The notes: generated from the sequence alone by a model not told the origin. 40,658 nucleotides of DNA from Bacteroidetes bacterium GWA2_40_15 (GCA_001768195.1 MENI01000071.1:1-40658), one strand, 5' to 3'. Shown: positions 25,402 through 34,017, numbered from the stretch's first letter. Numbers and translations are program-made.

Positions 25402-26199
25402 TTATCTATATTGCTTATTCATATCCCCGGAGCGCTCTTCAAGAGCTTTTTTCATTGCCTCCTCCGTAATAATTGACTTACGTTTATGTTTCCTCTGCTC
25501 CAGGGCACTGTATATATCACCATCAGGAAGGTTATTTATATCAATGGCCTGCCGCTTCTGTTCAGACACTTCATCAATAGAATCAGAGCCCCCTATAGCC
25601 CCACCCTGTTTGTATTTTGGAAAGATTATTGCTGTTTGCGGACAAATCCTGGCGCAGGCCGGACAATTGTTTTTGCACTCAGCAGGCTTTATCACATTAA
25701 CCCTTCCTTCACTTTTTTGATATACACCGAAGAGACAGAAATCGGCGCATTGCCCGCAAGCGGAGCATCGGGTATAGTCAATAACCGGATACCATGATGG
25801 CCATGAGGAGTCGGCTTTATCCTCCTTAAAAGTGGAAGGCTGATCATTATTAATAAGGAATTCTGAGACTTTCTTAAAAAGATCTTCGTCTGATGACTCC
25901 AGAAAGTTGGCATAATGAAAAGAATGGTTGTTAACTTCAACATTTGCCTGTCCCAGTAATAACTTCAACGATCGTGAATGGCATCCTATGATCATGTATT
26001 CTTCAGCCCCTCTGAAAATAGTTGCAAGTCTCTCTCTGTCAAGGGCAGCAAGCCCGCACAGGTCCGACAGTTTAATCAATTCAGCATTATAGTCAATGAG
26101 GTTATTTTCAATATCCTGCAGTCGCTCCTGACTGATCCTGTCGCCACCGCAATTACAGAATATTATTCTCTTCCCCATGTTTAAAACCATTTCAGACAT
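25402..26199 (-). CDS. ferredoxin-like protein with HdrA-like N-terminus
   Basis: The 265-residue protein is the first gene of the terpenoid operon. The C-terminal half contains two (4Fe-4S) motifs, CSACGQCADFC and CKNNCPACARIC, the second in a CxxxCxxCxxxC order. The N-terminal half has IIFCNCGGD and an AEEYMIIGCHSRSLKLLL segment, similar to the entry domain of heterodisulfide reductase HdrA-type proteins, and could bind another cofactor. It probably supplies electrons to the radical SAM enzyme or to a redox step on the product. An in-frame ATG at 26178 is an alternative start and would give 258 residues. Confidence 0.82.
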   Translation of the reverse strand: MSEMVLNMGKRIIFCNCGGDRISQERLQDIENNLIDYNAELIKLSDLCGLAALDRERLATIFRGAEEYMIIGCHSRSLKLLLGQANVEVNNHSFHYANFLESSDEDLFKKVSEFLINNDQPSTFKEDKADSSWPSWYPVIDYTRCSACGQCADFCLFGVYQKSEGRVNVIKPAECKNNCPACARICPQTAIIFPKYKQGGAIGGSDSIDEVSEQKRQAIDINNLPDGDIYSALEQRKHKRKSIITEEAMKKALEERSGDMNKQYR

Positions 26200-26220
26200 T
26201 CAACAATCAAATTTCCAACG

Positions 26221-26228
26221 CAAGTATA
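26221..26228 (-). promoter_or_regulatory. possible -7 box (TATACTTG) for the terpenoid operon
   Basis: One mismatch to TAnnTTTG, placed 22 bases upstream of the ferredoxin start. An ATTG-like element lies a little further upstream with a spacing slightly too long. It is the best candidate promoter in the region but weak. Confidence 0.28.
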
Positions 26229-26327
26229 TCATTTTTATTATGGAATTACAGCAATTATGGTTTAAACAACTTTTTAAGAGCAGCAAGGTGTTTAAGTGTG
26301 TGGCGGACTGCTTTGCCAATTCCGTGT

Positions 26328-26433
26328 TCAGTAAAGGCAATCGGCAACTCTGTTACCGGTTAAAAAATTTATCAGGTTAATCGCTGCTCAGCGTTGAAGT
26401 TCCAACACAGAATTATCGGAATACCAGGCATAG
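26328..26433 (-). pseudogene. C-terminal remnant of a second D-2-hydroxyacid dehydrogenase
   Basis: Read on the minus strand, the stretch encodes YAWYSDNSVLELQR, then a stop, then AAINLINFLTGNRVADCLY and a terminal stop. This closely matches the end of the intact enzyme at 14085-15038 (YAWYSDKSMLELQRRAANNLLNFLKG...). The Arg codon is replaced by TGA, and everything upstream of the Tyr is missing, so this is a truncated, inactivated copy. It lies in a 445-base stretch without a working gene, beside repeat-like sequence. Confidence 0.75.
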
Positions 26434-26435
26434 AT

Positions 26436-26560
26436 ATGTGAATAACAGGCAACAGGCTACCGATAGCTATCAGGACGGAATACGGCGACCGGCGAGGGTG
26501 GAGAAAATATGAACCCGGAACCTTGAACCCGGAACTCCCCCATCTCCCCATCTCCCCCTC
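26436..26560. repeat. mosaic of short repeat-like intergenic sequence
   Basis: The stretch contains an imperfect palindrome CCGATAGCTATCAGG (from about 26460), tandem GAACCCGGAACCTTGAACCCGGAAC-like phrases (26510-26537), and a C-rich CCCATCTCCCCATCTCCCC run (26538-26556). No reading frame looks protein-like. Such phrases occur as dispersed repeats in Bacteroidota genomes; this was recognised by pattern only. Confidence 0.5.
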
Positions 26561-26591
26561 ACCTCCTAAGGTTCTGTAGAATGATTTTCAT

Positions 26592-26599
26592 TATATTTG
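26592..26599 (+). promoter_or_regulatory. -7 box (TATATTTG) upstream of the YncE/phosphoesterase gene
   Basis: Exact TAnnTTTG match, leaving a leader of about 40 bases to the ATG at 26645. No TTTG -33 element at the usual spacing. Confidence 0.5.
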
Positions 26600-26644
26600 T
26601 AAATAACCCTGGCAAATGTCCCCAACCTTATAAAACCTGCTAAA

Positions 26645-29176
26645 ATGAATACAAACAAAATTCTGGCCCTGCCGTTAGTTCTTCTTATAATCTCCGGCTG
26701 CCTCAGCGACAATCAGAAGCGCACACCCGGACAGAGAGTCGGCATTCAGCCCGACAGCAGTATTCTTGTACCATCCAACCAGCTGTTGCGTCCGGCGGGA
26801 TTTCAGGTTTACCTTCCCGGCCGGCCTGTCGACCTGGCACTCACACCCGATGGCAGATTCCTTCTGGTTAAAAATAAGTCTGATCTTGATCTGATAAGAT
26901 TGTCAGACAGAACAATTATGCAGACGCTTCCGTTCGGTAAAAGCGGAGCATCTTTTACCGGTATATGCCTCTCTCCCGACGGCAGGCGGGTATATCTTAC
27001 AGATGCATTGAACAGTATACAGGTGGCAGAGATCAACAGAAACAACATCATGCAGTGGAGCGATCCTTTGATCCTACCTGCTCCTTCGATCGGAGGTTAT
27101 GCGGTTCCTGGCGGACTGGCTTTGAACTTAAAAGGCGACAAAATATTTGTCACACTGAGCAGAAACAATTCACTCGGAGTGGTTAATTTATCGACCAATA
27201 AAGTAACTGAGATCCCGGTTGGCATTGCACCGTATTCAGTATTATGTGCATCAGAAACAAAAGCTTATGTCACGAACTGGGGCGGCCGCCGGCCAAAAGA
27301 AGATGAAACAACATATAATACCTCAGGCAGCCAGGTACTGGTCGATCCGGAAACAGGAATCGCCAGTAACGGATCAGTCTCGGTAGTTGACCTGTCACGT
27401 AATGCAGAGATAAAGAGCATTGAAGTAGGATTGCACCCAACCGGAATGGTATTAAGCCCGAACGGTGACAAACTGTATGTTGCCTGTGCAAACAGTGATA
27501 TAATATCTGTTGTCGACACAGGTACGGATGAAGTGGTCGACAACATATCAGTACACAGAAAAGAAGGTATGCTGTTTGGCAGTTCACCAAACGACCTTAC
27601 GATCTCACCCGACAGCAAATATCTGTATGTTGCCAACGGAACAGAAAATGCCATTTGCGTAATCGCGACAGGTACTCCTGCAAAAATTCTTGGTTATATT
27701 CCATCCGGCTGGTATCCCGGTTCAGTTATCCTGAACAGTGCCGGGAATACCCTTTTTGTTGCGAATGTAAAAGGTATTGGCTCCCGCAATCAGCTGACTG
27801 GCCGCGAAGGATATAACTCGCATGACCATCTGGGGAGTGTTTCAATCATCCCGGTACCTGCCAGTAAGGAGCTTCAAAGAATGACAGAAACTGTACAACT
27901 GAATAACTCCTGGGCAGAAAAGGCAAGAGGATCATACAGATCGGATGGCAAGACGAAAAAAGTCCCTGTACCGGTATTGCCTGACCAGGCTTCACACTTC
28001 AGGCATGTCGTCTATATCATTAAAGAGAACCGCACCTACGACCAGGTATTTGGTGATATCCCTCAGGGAAACGGAGATACCAGCCTGGTGCAATTTGGTT
28101 ATGAAGTAACACCAAATCATCATAAGCTGGCTGAGGAATTTGTGCTTCTCGACAACTATTACTGCAGCGGGGTACTAAGTGCCGATGGTCACCAATGGAC
28201 TGATGAAGCAATTGTAACTGATTACCTCGAAAAATCCTTTGGAGGATTCTCACGGAGTTACCCTTATGACGGCGATGATGCTCTTGCCTATGCCAGTTCA
28301 GGCTTTATATGGGATAATGTTCTGAGAAACGGGTTGACATTTCGCGATTACGGTGAGTTCGTAAATGCCGTTATCGAACCAAAAGATGCAACATTCCTCG
28401 AGATCTACCAGGATTTCAAGGAGGGTACCGGAAAGATAAAGATTGAGGCAAAGGCAAATATTGAGCAGCTTACGCCCTTTATCTGTCCCAACTTTATCGG
28501 ATTTCCCAGCATCGTGTCCGATGTATACCGTGCAGCGGAATTCATTAAAGAACTGAAGGAGTACGAGAATAACGATAATTTTCCGAATTTCATTATAATG
28601 CTGCTGCCCAACGACCACACCTCAGGTACAAGGCCGGGCATGCCGACACTGGAGGCTTCGGTTGCCGATAATGATCTTGCACTCGGGCAGGTCGTTGAAG
28701 CGATATCGCATAGTAAATTCTGGAAAGAGACATGCATTCTTGTTACCGAAGATGATCCTCAGGCAGGGCTCGATCATGTTGACGGGCACCGGACTGTGGG
28801 GCTTGTGATAAGTCCATATACAAAAAGAGGAGAAGTTGTCTCATCCTATTATTCGCAGATAAACATGGTCAGGACCATTGAGGATATTCTTGGCATTCCG
28901 CCGATGAACCAACTCGATCTGTCGGCAGAGGCTATGGTTGACTGTTTCACCGAAAAGGCTGACTTTACTCCGTACAAAGCTGTTATGAACAATATCCCCC
29001 TTGATGATATCAATCCACCCTTAGTATCTCTTACCGGTGATCAGTTATACTGGGCAAAGAAGTCGATGGAGCAGGATCTTGATGATGTTGACCGTATTGA
29101 TGAAGACACCTTTAACCGGATCATCTGGCATTCAGTGAAGGGTTATGACAGGCCGTATCCGGTTCAGAGCAGGTAG
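26645..29176 (+). CDS. YncE-like propeller fused to a phosphoesterase (alkaline phosphatase superfamily)
   Basis: The 843-residue lipoprotein (IISGC, Cys19) has two domains. Residues about 50-420 form a YncE/lactonase-type beta-propeller of repeated units such as GKSGASFTGICLSPDGRRVYLTDA and LYVANGTENAICVI. Residues about 453-830 match the bacterial phosphoesterase family (HVVYIIKENRTYDQVFGD, LLDNYYCSGVLSADGHQWTDEA, LPNDHTSGTRPG, LVTEDDPQAGLDHVDGHRT), a metal-dependent hydrolase related to phospholipase C and alkaline phosphatase. Metal-binding candidates are in NRTYD, NDHT and EDD...HVDGHR. The whole resembles proteins named 'bifunctional YncE/alkaline phosphatase'. It is probably periplasmic or surface-attached. 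Substrate is unknown. Confidence 0.88.
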   Translation: MNTNKILALPLVLLIISGCLSDNQKRTPGQRVGIQPDSSILVPSNQLLRPAGFQVYLPGRPVDLALTPDGRFLLVKNKSDLDLIRLSDRTIMQTLPFGKSGASFTGICLSPDGRRVYLTDALNSIQVAEINRNNIMQWSDPLILPAPSIGGYAVPGGLALNLKGDKIFVTLSRNNSLGVVNLSTNKVTEIPVGIAPYSVLCASETKAYVTNWGGRRPKEDETTYNTSGSQVLVDPETGIASNGSVSVVDLSRNAEIKSIEVGLHPTGMVLSPNGDKLYVACANSDIISVVDTGTDEVVDNISVHRKEGMLFGSSPNDLTISPDSKYLYVANGTENAICVIATGTPAKILGYIPSGWYPGSVILNSAGNTLFVANVKGIGSRNQLTGREGYNSHDHLGSVSIIPVPASKELQRMTETVQLNNSWAEKARGSYRSDGKTKKVPVPVLPDQASHFRHVVYIIKENRTYDQVFGDIPQGNGDTSLVQFGYEVTPNHHKLAEEFVLLDNYYCSGVLSADGHQWTDEAIVTDYLEKSFGGFSRSYPYDGDDALAYASSGFIWDNVLRNGLTFRDYGEFVNAVIEPKDATFLEIYQDFKEGTGKIKIEAKANIEQLTPFICPNFIGFPSIVSDVYRAAEFIKELKEYENNDNFPNFIIMLLPNDHTSGTRPGMPTLEASVADNDLALGQVVEAISHSKFWKETCILVTEDDPQAGLDHVDGHRTVGLVISPYTKRGEVVSSYYSQINMVRTIEDILGIPPMNQLDLSAEAMVDCFTEKADFTPYKAVMNNIPLDDINPPLVSLTGDQLYWAKKSMEQDLDDVDRIDEDTFNRIIWHSVKGYDRPYPVQSR

Positions 29177-29320
29177 GGAGTACGGTACGGCAGAACGGCA
29201 TCAAAATATTCAAGAGATGCTTTCATCGAATTGCACAAGGGCTGAAATTTGGAGTAAGTATACTGGACAGTCTAAAGTGCATGGATTTTTGTTAAGATAG
29301 ATGGATGCGTCAGTTAGGTT

Positions 29321-29340
29321 GGGACGCAAGGCTTGCGACG
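29321..29340. repeat. palindromic repeat CGCAAGGCTTGCG
   Basis: A 13-base near-palindrome (29325-29337) lies inside the 312-base gap between the YncE gene and the GH99-like gene. Otherwise the gap shows no gene. Similar CGCAAGG/CCTTGCG palindromes recur in Bacteroidota DNA. Confidence 0.45.
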
Positions 29341-29488
29341 CACGATGCGGGGCACACAATTGCTTACTTGCTTTACGACCAACTGTTCCTGAGTAACCCA
29401 TACTTTGTCCTCCGAAACATAGCCCCACGCACCATGCCATGTGCCTTTTGTTCTGAGCGTTCAGGGCCGGAGCTTATTTTCTATCTTT

Positions 29489-30703
29489 TTAATACCTGTC
29501 GTACTTACCGTCAATGATCACCTCCTTCACGGCTTCCAGATAGCCAAACCCGTTGAGCATATCCGGCAACAGGTAACTGCCTTCCACCCATTCGTTCCAC
29601 GCGTTGATTGTGATCAGACCGGGTTGTTCAGGGTGGCTGTCGGCATATTTTTTTGCTTTGGAGAGCAGGGCTGCAAAACTCTGGGGCGTATTGCGGTAGT
29701 GCACCACATCATGTATCCCTTTTGCGGGAAAACGCGGTGTATCGTCCCATCCGATGGACACGCAGGGAAAGACAGGTACATCAAGTACTGAGTCCATCTG
29801 TTCCCGTATCTTTATGGAATTGGTGCCATAGGTAATATAATCTTCATCAAGTCCGCCCATATTGTACATTGCAACACTGTTGAAACCCATAGTTTTCACA
29901 CTGTTGATAAACTTCCCGGCTGCCTCTGCCGACATAACGGAACCGCCGCCCTGATTCCACTGGATATGCAAGCCGGGAAAACCGGCCTTTTTCACTTCAT
30001 CACGGAAATAATCCAGCGCTTTGCGGGCTTCTGCCTCACTGTTGCCAAAGCTTTCCATCAGTTTGTTCACACTGAAAATTGAAAAAACAGGTTCGCCGTT
30101 AATTTTAAAATAGTTCGGGCGCCTGAAATACTGATTGATGATCCTGTCCACGATGATCTGATAGTTCTTCCAGTCCACTTTAGCGTTCCAAAGGATATCA
30201 GTATTGTCCTTGTAGCGGTGAACGTTCCAGTAATTGTACTTCACATCGTGATTGGCCCACATGATGTAAAACTGCATTTTATCATTGTTCCTGGCTTTCA
30301 GGAAACCATCGTTAAGAGCACTTTCAAGAAACGGACTCCCGTCATACCAGTACCAGTCGTATACAAATACATTTACACCGTGGTCAGTGGCTGCATCAAT
30401 CCATTTTTCAACCACTTTCGGATCGTTGTCCGATTCATAACCCCAAAGCGGCTGACGGGGCTGGTAGTGTCCGTCGAAACGGGGATTGCCCTTTTTAATC
30501 ACTTCCCATTCGCCGGTACCGTCAGGCCAAAGCTTATCCCGGCCCAAAGAATCATCGTGGCATGACGGCCAGATATACGCGGCCACATAATATTCTTTTT
30601 TTGTTGGTTTCTCTTCCTGCCGGGGTGACTGAACATCTGTTGAACATCCGGAAAGAACAAGCGACACTATCAGAGCGCTGAAATTTATAATTGTGAATTT
30701 CAT
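29489..30703 (-). CDS. GH99-like (WbsX-type) lipoprotein, probable glycan hydrolase
   Basis: The 404-residue protein has a lipoprotein signal (VLSGC, Cys20) and matches GH99/WbsX-type domains: YYVAAYIWPSCHDDS near the start, GVNVFVYDWYWYDGSPFLE, MQFYIMWANHD, and NAWNEWVEGSYL (Glu371 and Glu374) near the end. GH99 enzymes act on alpha-mannosides (endo-alpha-1,2-mannosidase or mannanase), so cleavage of mannose-containing glycans is plausible here, also because GH130 and mannose-type glycosyltransferase genes lie downstream. WbsX-type proteins were first linked to O-antigen gene clusters, so a glycosyltransferase function cannot be excluded. Confidence 0.82.
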   Translation of the reverse strand: MKFTIINFSALIVSLVLSGCSTDVQSPRQEEKPTKKEYYVAAYIWPSCHDDSLGRDKLWPDGTGEWEVIKKGNPRFDGHYQPRQPLWGYESDNDPKVVEKWIDAATDHGVNVFVYDWYWYDGSPFLESALNDGFLKARNNDKMQFYIMWANHDVKYNYWNVHRYKDNTDILWNAKVDWKNYQIIVDRIINQYFRRPNYFKINGEPVFSIFSVNKLMESFGNSEAEARKALDYFRDEVKKAGFPGLHIQWNQGGGSVMSAEAAGKFINSVKTMGFNSVAMYNMGGLDEDYITYGTNSIKIREQMDSVLDVPVFPCVSIGWDDTPRFPAKGIHDVVHYRNTPQSFAALLSKAKKYADSHPEQPGLITINAWNEWVEGSYLLPDMLNGFGYLEAVKEVIIDGKYDRY

Positions 30704-30753
30704 GAGTAAAATTTTTCAAACAATTTAATAAAATTATTGCAATAAGAAATTTT

Positions 30754-30761
30754 TATATTTG
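30754..30761 (+). promoter_or_regulatory. -7 box (TATATTTG) just upstream of the decayed propeller gene
   Basis: Exact TAnnTTTG match directly before the first readable codons of the pseudogene. It may be a relic promoter left when the 5' part of the gene was deleted. Confidence 0.4.
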
Positions 30762-31361
30762 TACCCGGGTAAAATTATTTCTGCAGTCCCTGACTGGACA
30801 TCAGCCGTTGCACCAGGTTTGGGAAATTTGTATTGTGCTGACAGGAACAACGGGAAAATTATCTGGGCAAAAGACCTGGCAACGGAGATACTCACGCCAA
30901 CACTGTCATTTATGAAGATGGTTCAATATATTATGCTGCCGGCGACGGCAACTGCGGGGTAAAACTTACACTTTCGGAAGACGGTACCAAAATAACCCGG
31001 AACTGGCGGAATGCAGGCTTTGACAGCTTTATGGGTGGTAGTAAAAACAGGTGATTACCTCTTTGGCTGTGGAACTGCAACACCTGATCTTCGGTCAGTA
31101 AATGCAGAGTCAGGTGTAATAACCGACTCTCTGAGAATTGGCAGCGGAGCAATCATTGCAGCAGATGATATGCTGTATTATTATAACCAGAAAGGTGAGC
31201 TTATGCTTCTGTCATTTAATAACGGAAAGTTACAGAAAGTCAGTTCTTTCAAGATAACTAAAGGGACAAATCAGCATTTTTCTCATCCGGTGATCAATAA
31301 AGGAATTTTGTACCGGCGGCATGGCGGTGTGCTGATGGCATTCGATGTCCGTAAAAAATAA
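30759..31361 (+). pseudogene. decayed PQQ-like propeller gene, paralogue of 18437-19693
   Basis: Only about 200 of 418 codons remain. The first piece reads AVAPGLGNLYCADRNNGKIIWAKDL, then a frame change near 30875 leads to NTVIYEDGSIYYAAGDGNCGVKLTLSEDG, and a second change near 31045 leads to TGDYLFGCGTATPDLRSVNAESG. The end, VSSFKITKGTNQHFSHPVINKGILYRRHGG, parallels ISSFKITKGEGPYWAHPVIDKGRLFVRHGD of the intact copy. Loss of the N-terminus, signal peptide and frame makes it non-functional. Confidence 0.75.
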
Positions 31362-31404
31362 TCTTGTCTTGCGGTCGCGCTTTGAAAGCCTGAGTTTAAT
31401 CCAG

Positions 31405-31538
31405 GTCATTTGTTTCGCGTCATTAGGCTGCGCTGTCATTAATGGTCATTTGCGCTTCGCGCGTCATTCGGTTTCGCCGTCATTAATAGTCATTTATTGG
31501 TTTACAATTGAATGACTACTGAATGACCATCGAATGAC
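31405..31538. repeat. GTCATT array with inverted AATGAC copies
   Basis: Seven GTCATT copies lie at 31405, 31419, 31435, 31445, 31463, 31479 and 31489, followed by three AATGAC copies (inverted orientation) at 31511, 31522 and 31533. The distances 14, 16, 10, 18, 16, 10 form two higher-order units of about 40-44 bases. The fillers are GC-rich fold-back words such as GCGCTTCGCGC. It lies between a pseudogene and the NlpC/P60 gene. Confidence 0.8.
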
Positions 31539-31620
31539 TATTGTTTGACAACTCAATATTAAGTCCCTCCGAAATAAGAGACTAATAATTAATTTATTAC
31601 GTTATAGTTCAGGAGTACTG

Positions 31621-32196
31621 ATGATGAAAAAACTTTCTGAATCCAAAGGAATATTAATTATTATGTTAATAGCTGTATGTCAGCTACTTATTACTTATTG
31701 CTCAAAACCGCTATATCCTGATTCATCATTTCATAACATCAAAAGTCATTCTGAAAAGAAAATGCTGAAAGATTTTATGGCTGCCGGGACTGAAAAAGCG
31801 ATAAACACTCACAATACCAGGGCTGACGATATAATTAACACTGCTAAAAAATACCTTGGGGTGCCGCATTGCATGGGTGGGACAACAAGGAAATGCATGG
31901 ACTGCTCCGGATTACTTGTAACGGTTTTTGCGAGATACCGTATTCGCCTGCCCCATAATTCGGAAGAGCAGGCCAGGTATGGAAAAATAATAACCGGAAT
32001 GGATAAACTCCGGAAAGGAGATCTGGTCTTTTTTATCAGATCATACGAAACAGATAATTTCATCACTCATTCGGGCATTTGTATCGGGAATAATAAATTT
32101 ATCCACACTTCTACCAAAAATGGTGTGACCATCACATCACTAAGTGATCCTTATTGGAACGAAAAGTTCATTTTCGGAACAAGGTTGTCTGATTAA
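31621..32196 (+). CDS. NlpC/P60-family cysteine peptidase, lipoprotein
   Basis: The 191-residue protein starts with a hydrophobic signal ending in ITYC (Cys27), so it may be membrane-anchored. Residues about 70-185 are an NlpC/P60 domain with Cys95 in MDCSGL, His150 in ITHSGI and His162 in FIHTS as the catalytic triad. These enzymes cleave bonds in peptidoglycan stem peptides. The length is that of a short housekeeping or stress-type member. AGGAG at 31611-31615 lies 5 bases before the ATG, an unusually clear ribosome site for this phylum. It stands alone after the GTCATT repeat array. Confidence 0.9.
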   Translation: MMKKLSESKGILIIMLIAVCQLLITYCSKPLYPDSSFHNIKSHSEKKMLKDFMAAGTEKAINTHNTRADDIINTAKKYLGVPHCMGGTTRKCMDCSGLLVTVFARYRIRLPHNSEEQARYGKIITGMDKLRKGDLVFFIRSYETDNFITHSGICIGNNKFIHTSTKNGVTITSLSDPYWNEKFIFGTRLSD

Positions 32197-32205
32197 TTAA
32201 CCAGG

Positions 32206-32372
32206 CTATTTTGCAGGATCTCCCACAAAATCAATATCCATATAGTATTTTTCAGGATCCTGACGGTCAATATAAACAACAATTGTTTTGCGTCCTGCAA
32301 GTACGGAATACGGATCGACCCAGATGTTTTTGATTGTGTGGGTGTACTCTTTGCCTGTAATGGGATTGATGC
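32206..32372 (-). pseudogene. C-terminal tail of a DUF3592-like gene
   Basis: Downstream of fabF on the minus strand, about 55 codons read LSINPITGKEYTHTIKNIWVD, PYSVLAGRKTIVVYIDR and QDPEKYYMDIDFVGDPAK before a stop at 32206-32208. The ending (VYIDRQDPEKYYMDIDF) resembles the C-termini of DUF3592-type membrane-associated proteins of the Bacteroidota. There is no start codon or N-terminus; the fragment begins where the fabF gene ends, so it is probably the remnant of a gene cut by a rearrangement. Assignment is tentative. Confidence 0.45.
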
Positions 32373-33608
32373 TCAGGCTTTTGAGAAAACAAGCACCCCA
32401 TTTTGCCCACCAAAACCGAAAGAGTTAGAAATCGCAGCTCCAATTTTCACAGCCCGGGCTTGATTGGGTATTACGTCCAGATCACATTCCGGATCTTTTA
32501 ATTCAAAATTAATGGTTGGAGGTAAAATCCCATGATGAACTGCCAGTACAGTAGCAGCTGCTTCAATTGCACCTGCTGCACCAAGCGTATGACCAATCAT
32601 TGATTTGTTCGAACTTACAGGGATATTCCTGTATCCAAAAGCCTTTTTAATCGCAAGTGTTTCCGTTTTATCATTCACCCTGGTCGAAGTTCCATGAGCA
32701 TTGACATACCCTATATCTTCCAGATCAAGACCTGCATCTTTAACAGCAAGCTGCATGGCCGCAGCTGCCCATGTGCCATTTGGTTCAGGAGCAGCAATCC
32801 CATATGCATCTGAGGTCATGCCGAATCCACTTAACAATGCCAGAGGTTTTGCTCCTCTCTTTTCAGCATGTTCCAATGTTTCCAGAACCAGAACACAGGC
32901 ACCTTCACCCATCACAAATCCATCCCGATTCAGATCGAAGGGACGACTTGCAATTTCAGGCTTTTCATTGAAGGTTGAAAGAACTCCCATGCTCGCGTAA
33001 GCATCAAGAACCAAAGGGGTCATGGTGGATTCTGCTCCACCGGCCAGGATCACATCTGCCATGCCTGCCCTGAGCAGTCCAAGTGCAATTCCAATTGAAT
33101 GTGTGCCGGTTGTACAAGCAGCAGAGACTCCCAGGTTTGGCCCATGAATTCCAAGAACTATTGCTGCATTACAAACCGGCATATTGGGAATAACCCTGGG
33201 CACAGTTAAAGGACTAACCGAGCCCGGTCCCATTTTTAAAAACCGGATATGCTGATCTTCAAGGTGTGTAGTATCTCCGGCGGCCGATCCAATGACACAT
33301 CCAATTCTGCCCCTGTCTTCATTATTCAGATCCAGACCGGCATCCCTCACTGCCTCAATTGCTGCACTGGAAGCCAGTTGGGATACCCTGGCCATTTTAC
33401 GCGATTCTTTACTATCAAAATAATCTTCCGGTTTATATGAAATTACCTCGGAACCGATCTGGCTTTTGTGGGCATGAGGATCGAAAGCCTGAATTCTTTT
33501 AATTCCCGATTTGCCTGTTATCAGTGAATTCCAGAAGTCAGCACGATTACAACCAATAGAGGTAAATACTCCAATGCCAGTGACTACAACAGCTTTGTTT
33601 TTATCCAT
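32373..33608 (-). CDS. fabF: beta-ketoacyl-ACP synthase II
   Basis: The 411-residue protein is a complete condensing enzyme of fatty acid elongation. The catalytic triad is Cys165 (SAACTTGTH), His305 (NAHGTST) and His340 (MIGHTLGAAGAIE), with Lys335 in SSNKSMIGH. It adds malonyl-ACP-derived carbons to acyl-ACP in the cytoplasm. No acyl carrier protein or other fab gene is next to it, unlike the usual acpP-fabF pair; this may be an extra copy for a special fatty acid or a polyketide-like lipid. A TACCTTTA sequence lies 43 bases upstream as a near match to the -7 box. Confidence 0.93.
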   Translation of the reverse strand: MDKNKAVVVTGIGVFTSIGCNRADFWNSLITGKSGIKRIQAFDPHAHKSQIGSEVISYKPEDYFDSKESRKMARVSQLASSAAIEAVRDAGLDLNNEDRGRIGCVIGSAAGDTTHLEDQHIRFLKMGPGSVSPLTVPRVIPNMPVCNAAIVLGIHGPNLGVSAACTTGTHSIGIALGLLRAGMADVILAGGAESTMTPLVLDAYASMGVLSTFNEKPEIASRPFDLNRDGFVMGEGACVLVLETLEHAEKRGAKPLALLSGFGMTSDAYGIAAPEPNGTWAAAAMQLAVKDAGLDLEDIGYVNAHGTSTRVNDKTETLAIKKAFGYRNIPVSSNKSMIGHTLGAAGAIEAAATVLAVHHGILPPTINFELKDPECDLDVIPNQARAVKIGAAISNSFGFGGQNGVLVFSKA

Positions 33609-33802
33609 GACAGGTATGAGTTCTTAGTGAAATAGAATAAAGTCACGAGCTAAAGGTACAAAAGCCGGACAATCTGACACCATTTGGCCTATTTGATTAC
33701 AATTAAAATACACAAGTTAAAAACAAGTAATTACCTCAAGTCAAGGATGGTCAGTTTTACTTTGGTCAAAGGTGATTAAGTACATTAGTTTTTTCACTAT
33801 TC

Positions 33803-33985
33803 CTATAATGCCAGACTTTCTAATTCATCGTTTTTACATTCGCATTTTTTGGTTACGATAAACAGAGCTATGGCCGGCAGCATGAAGCTGTTTGCGGCCT
33901 GGAAAAAATTCACAGCATGATCAAAACCTAAAATTCCTTTCCCTGTTAAAAGAGAAATACATTTGTTACCAGGAATATCACACAT
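33803..33985 (-). CDS. possible small membrane ORF or gene remnant
   Basis: A 60-codon frame encodes a hydrophobic stretch (FFQAANSFMLPAIALFIVTKK) and a charged end with two Cys (KKCECKNDELESLAL). The frame continues upstream of the ATG as NKLPEGTAE without a stop, into the promoter of the neighbouring glycosyltransferase gene, which hints at a 5'-truncated remnant rather than a whole gene. I do not recognise it. Apart from this ORF, the 422-base gap 33609-34030 holds only the promoter of the next gene. Confidence 0.3.
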   Translation of the reverse strand: MCDIPGNKCISLLTGKGILGFDHAVNFFQAANSFMLPAIALFIVTKKCECKNDELESLAL

Positions 33986-34017
33986 CTCAGCTGTCCCCTC
34001 AGGTAGTTTATTAATTG

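Noticed and set aside
30218-30565. Plus-strand ORF of 115 codons inside the GH99-like gene
   Set aside because: It lies antisense to a well-supported gene and shows no family pattern; shadow frame.
31405-31538. CRISPR-like array
   Set aside because: The repeat unit is only 6 bases and spacers are 4-12 bases, not 28-36-base repeats with unique spacers.
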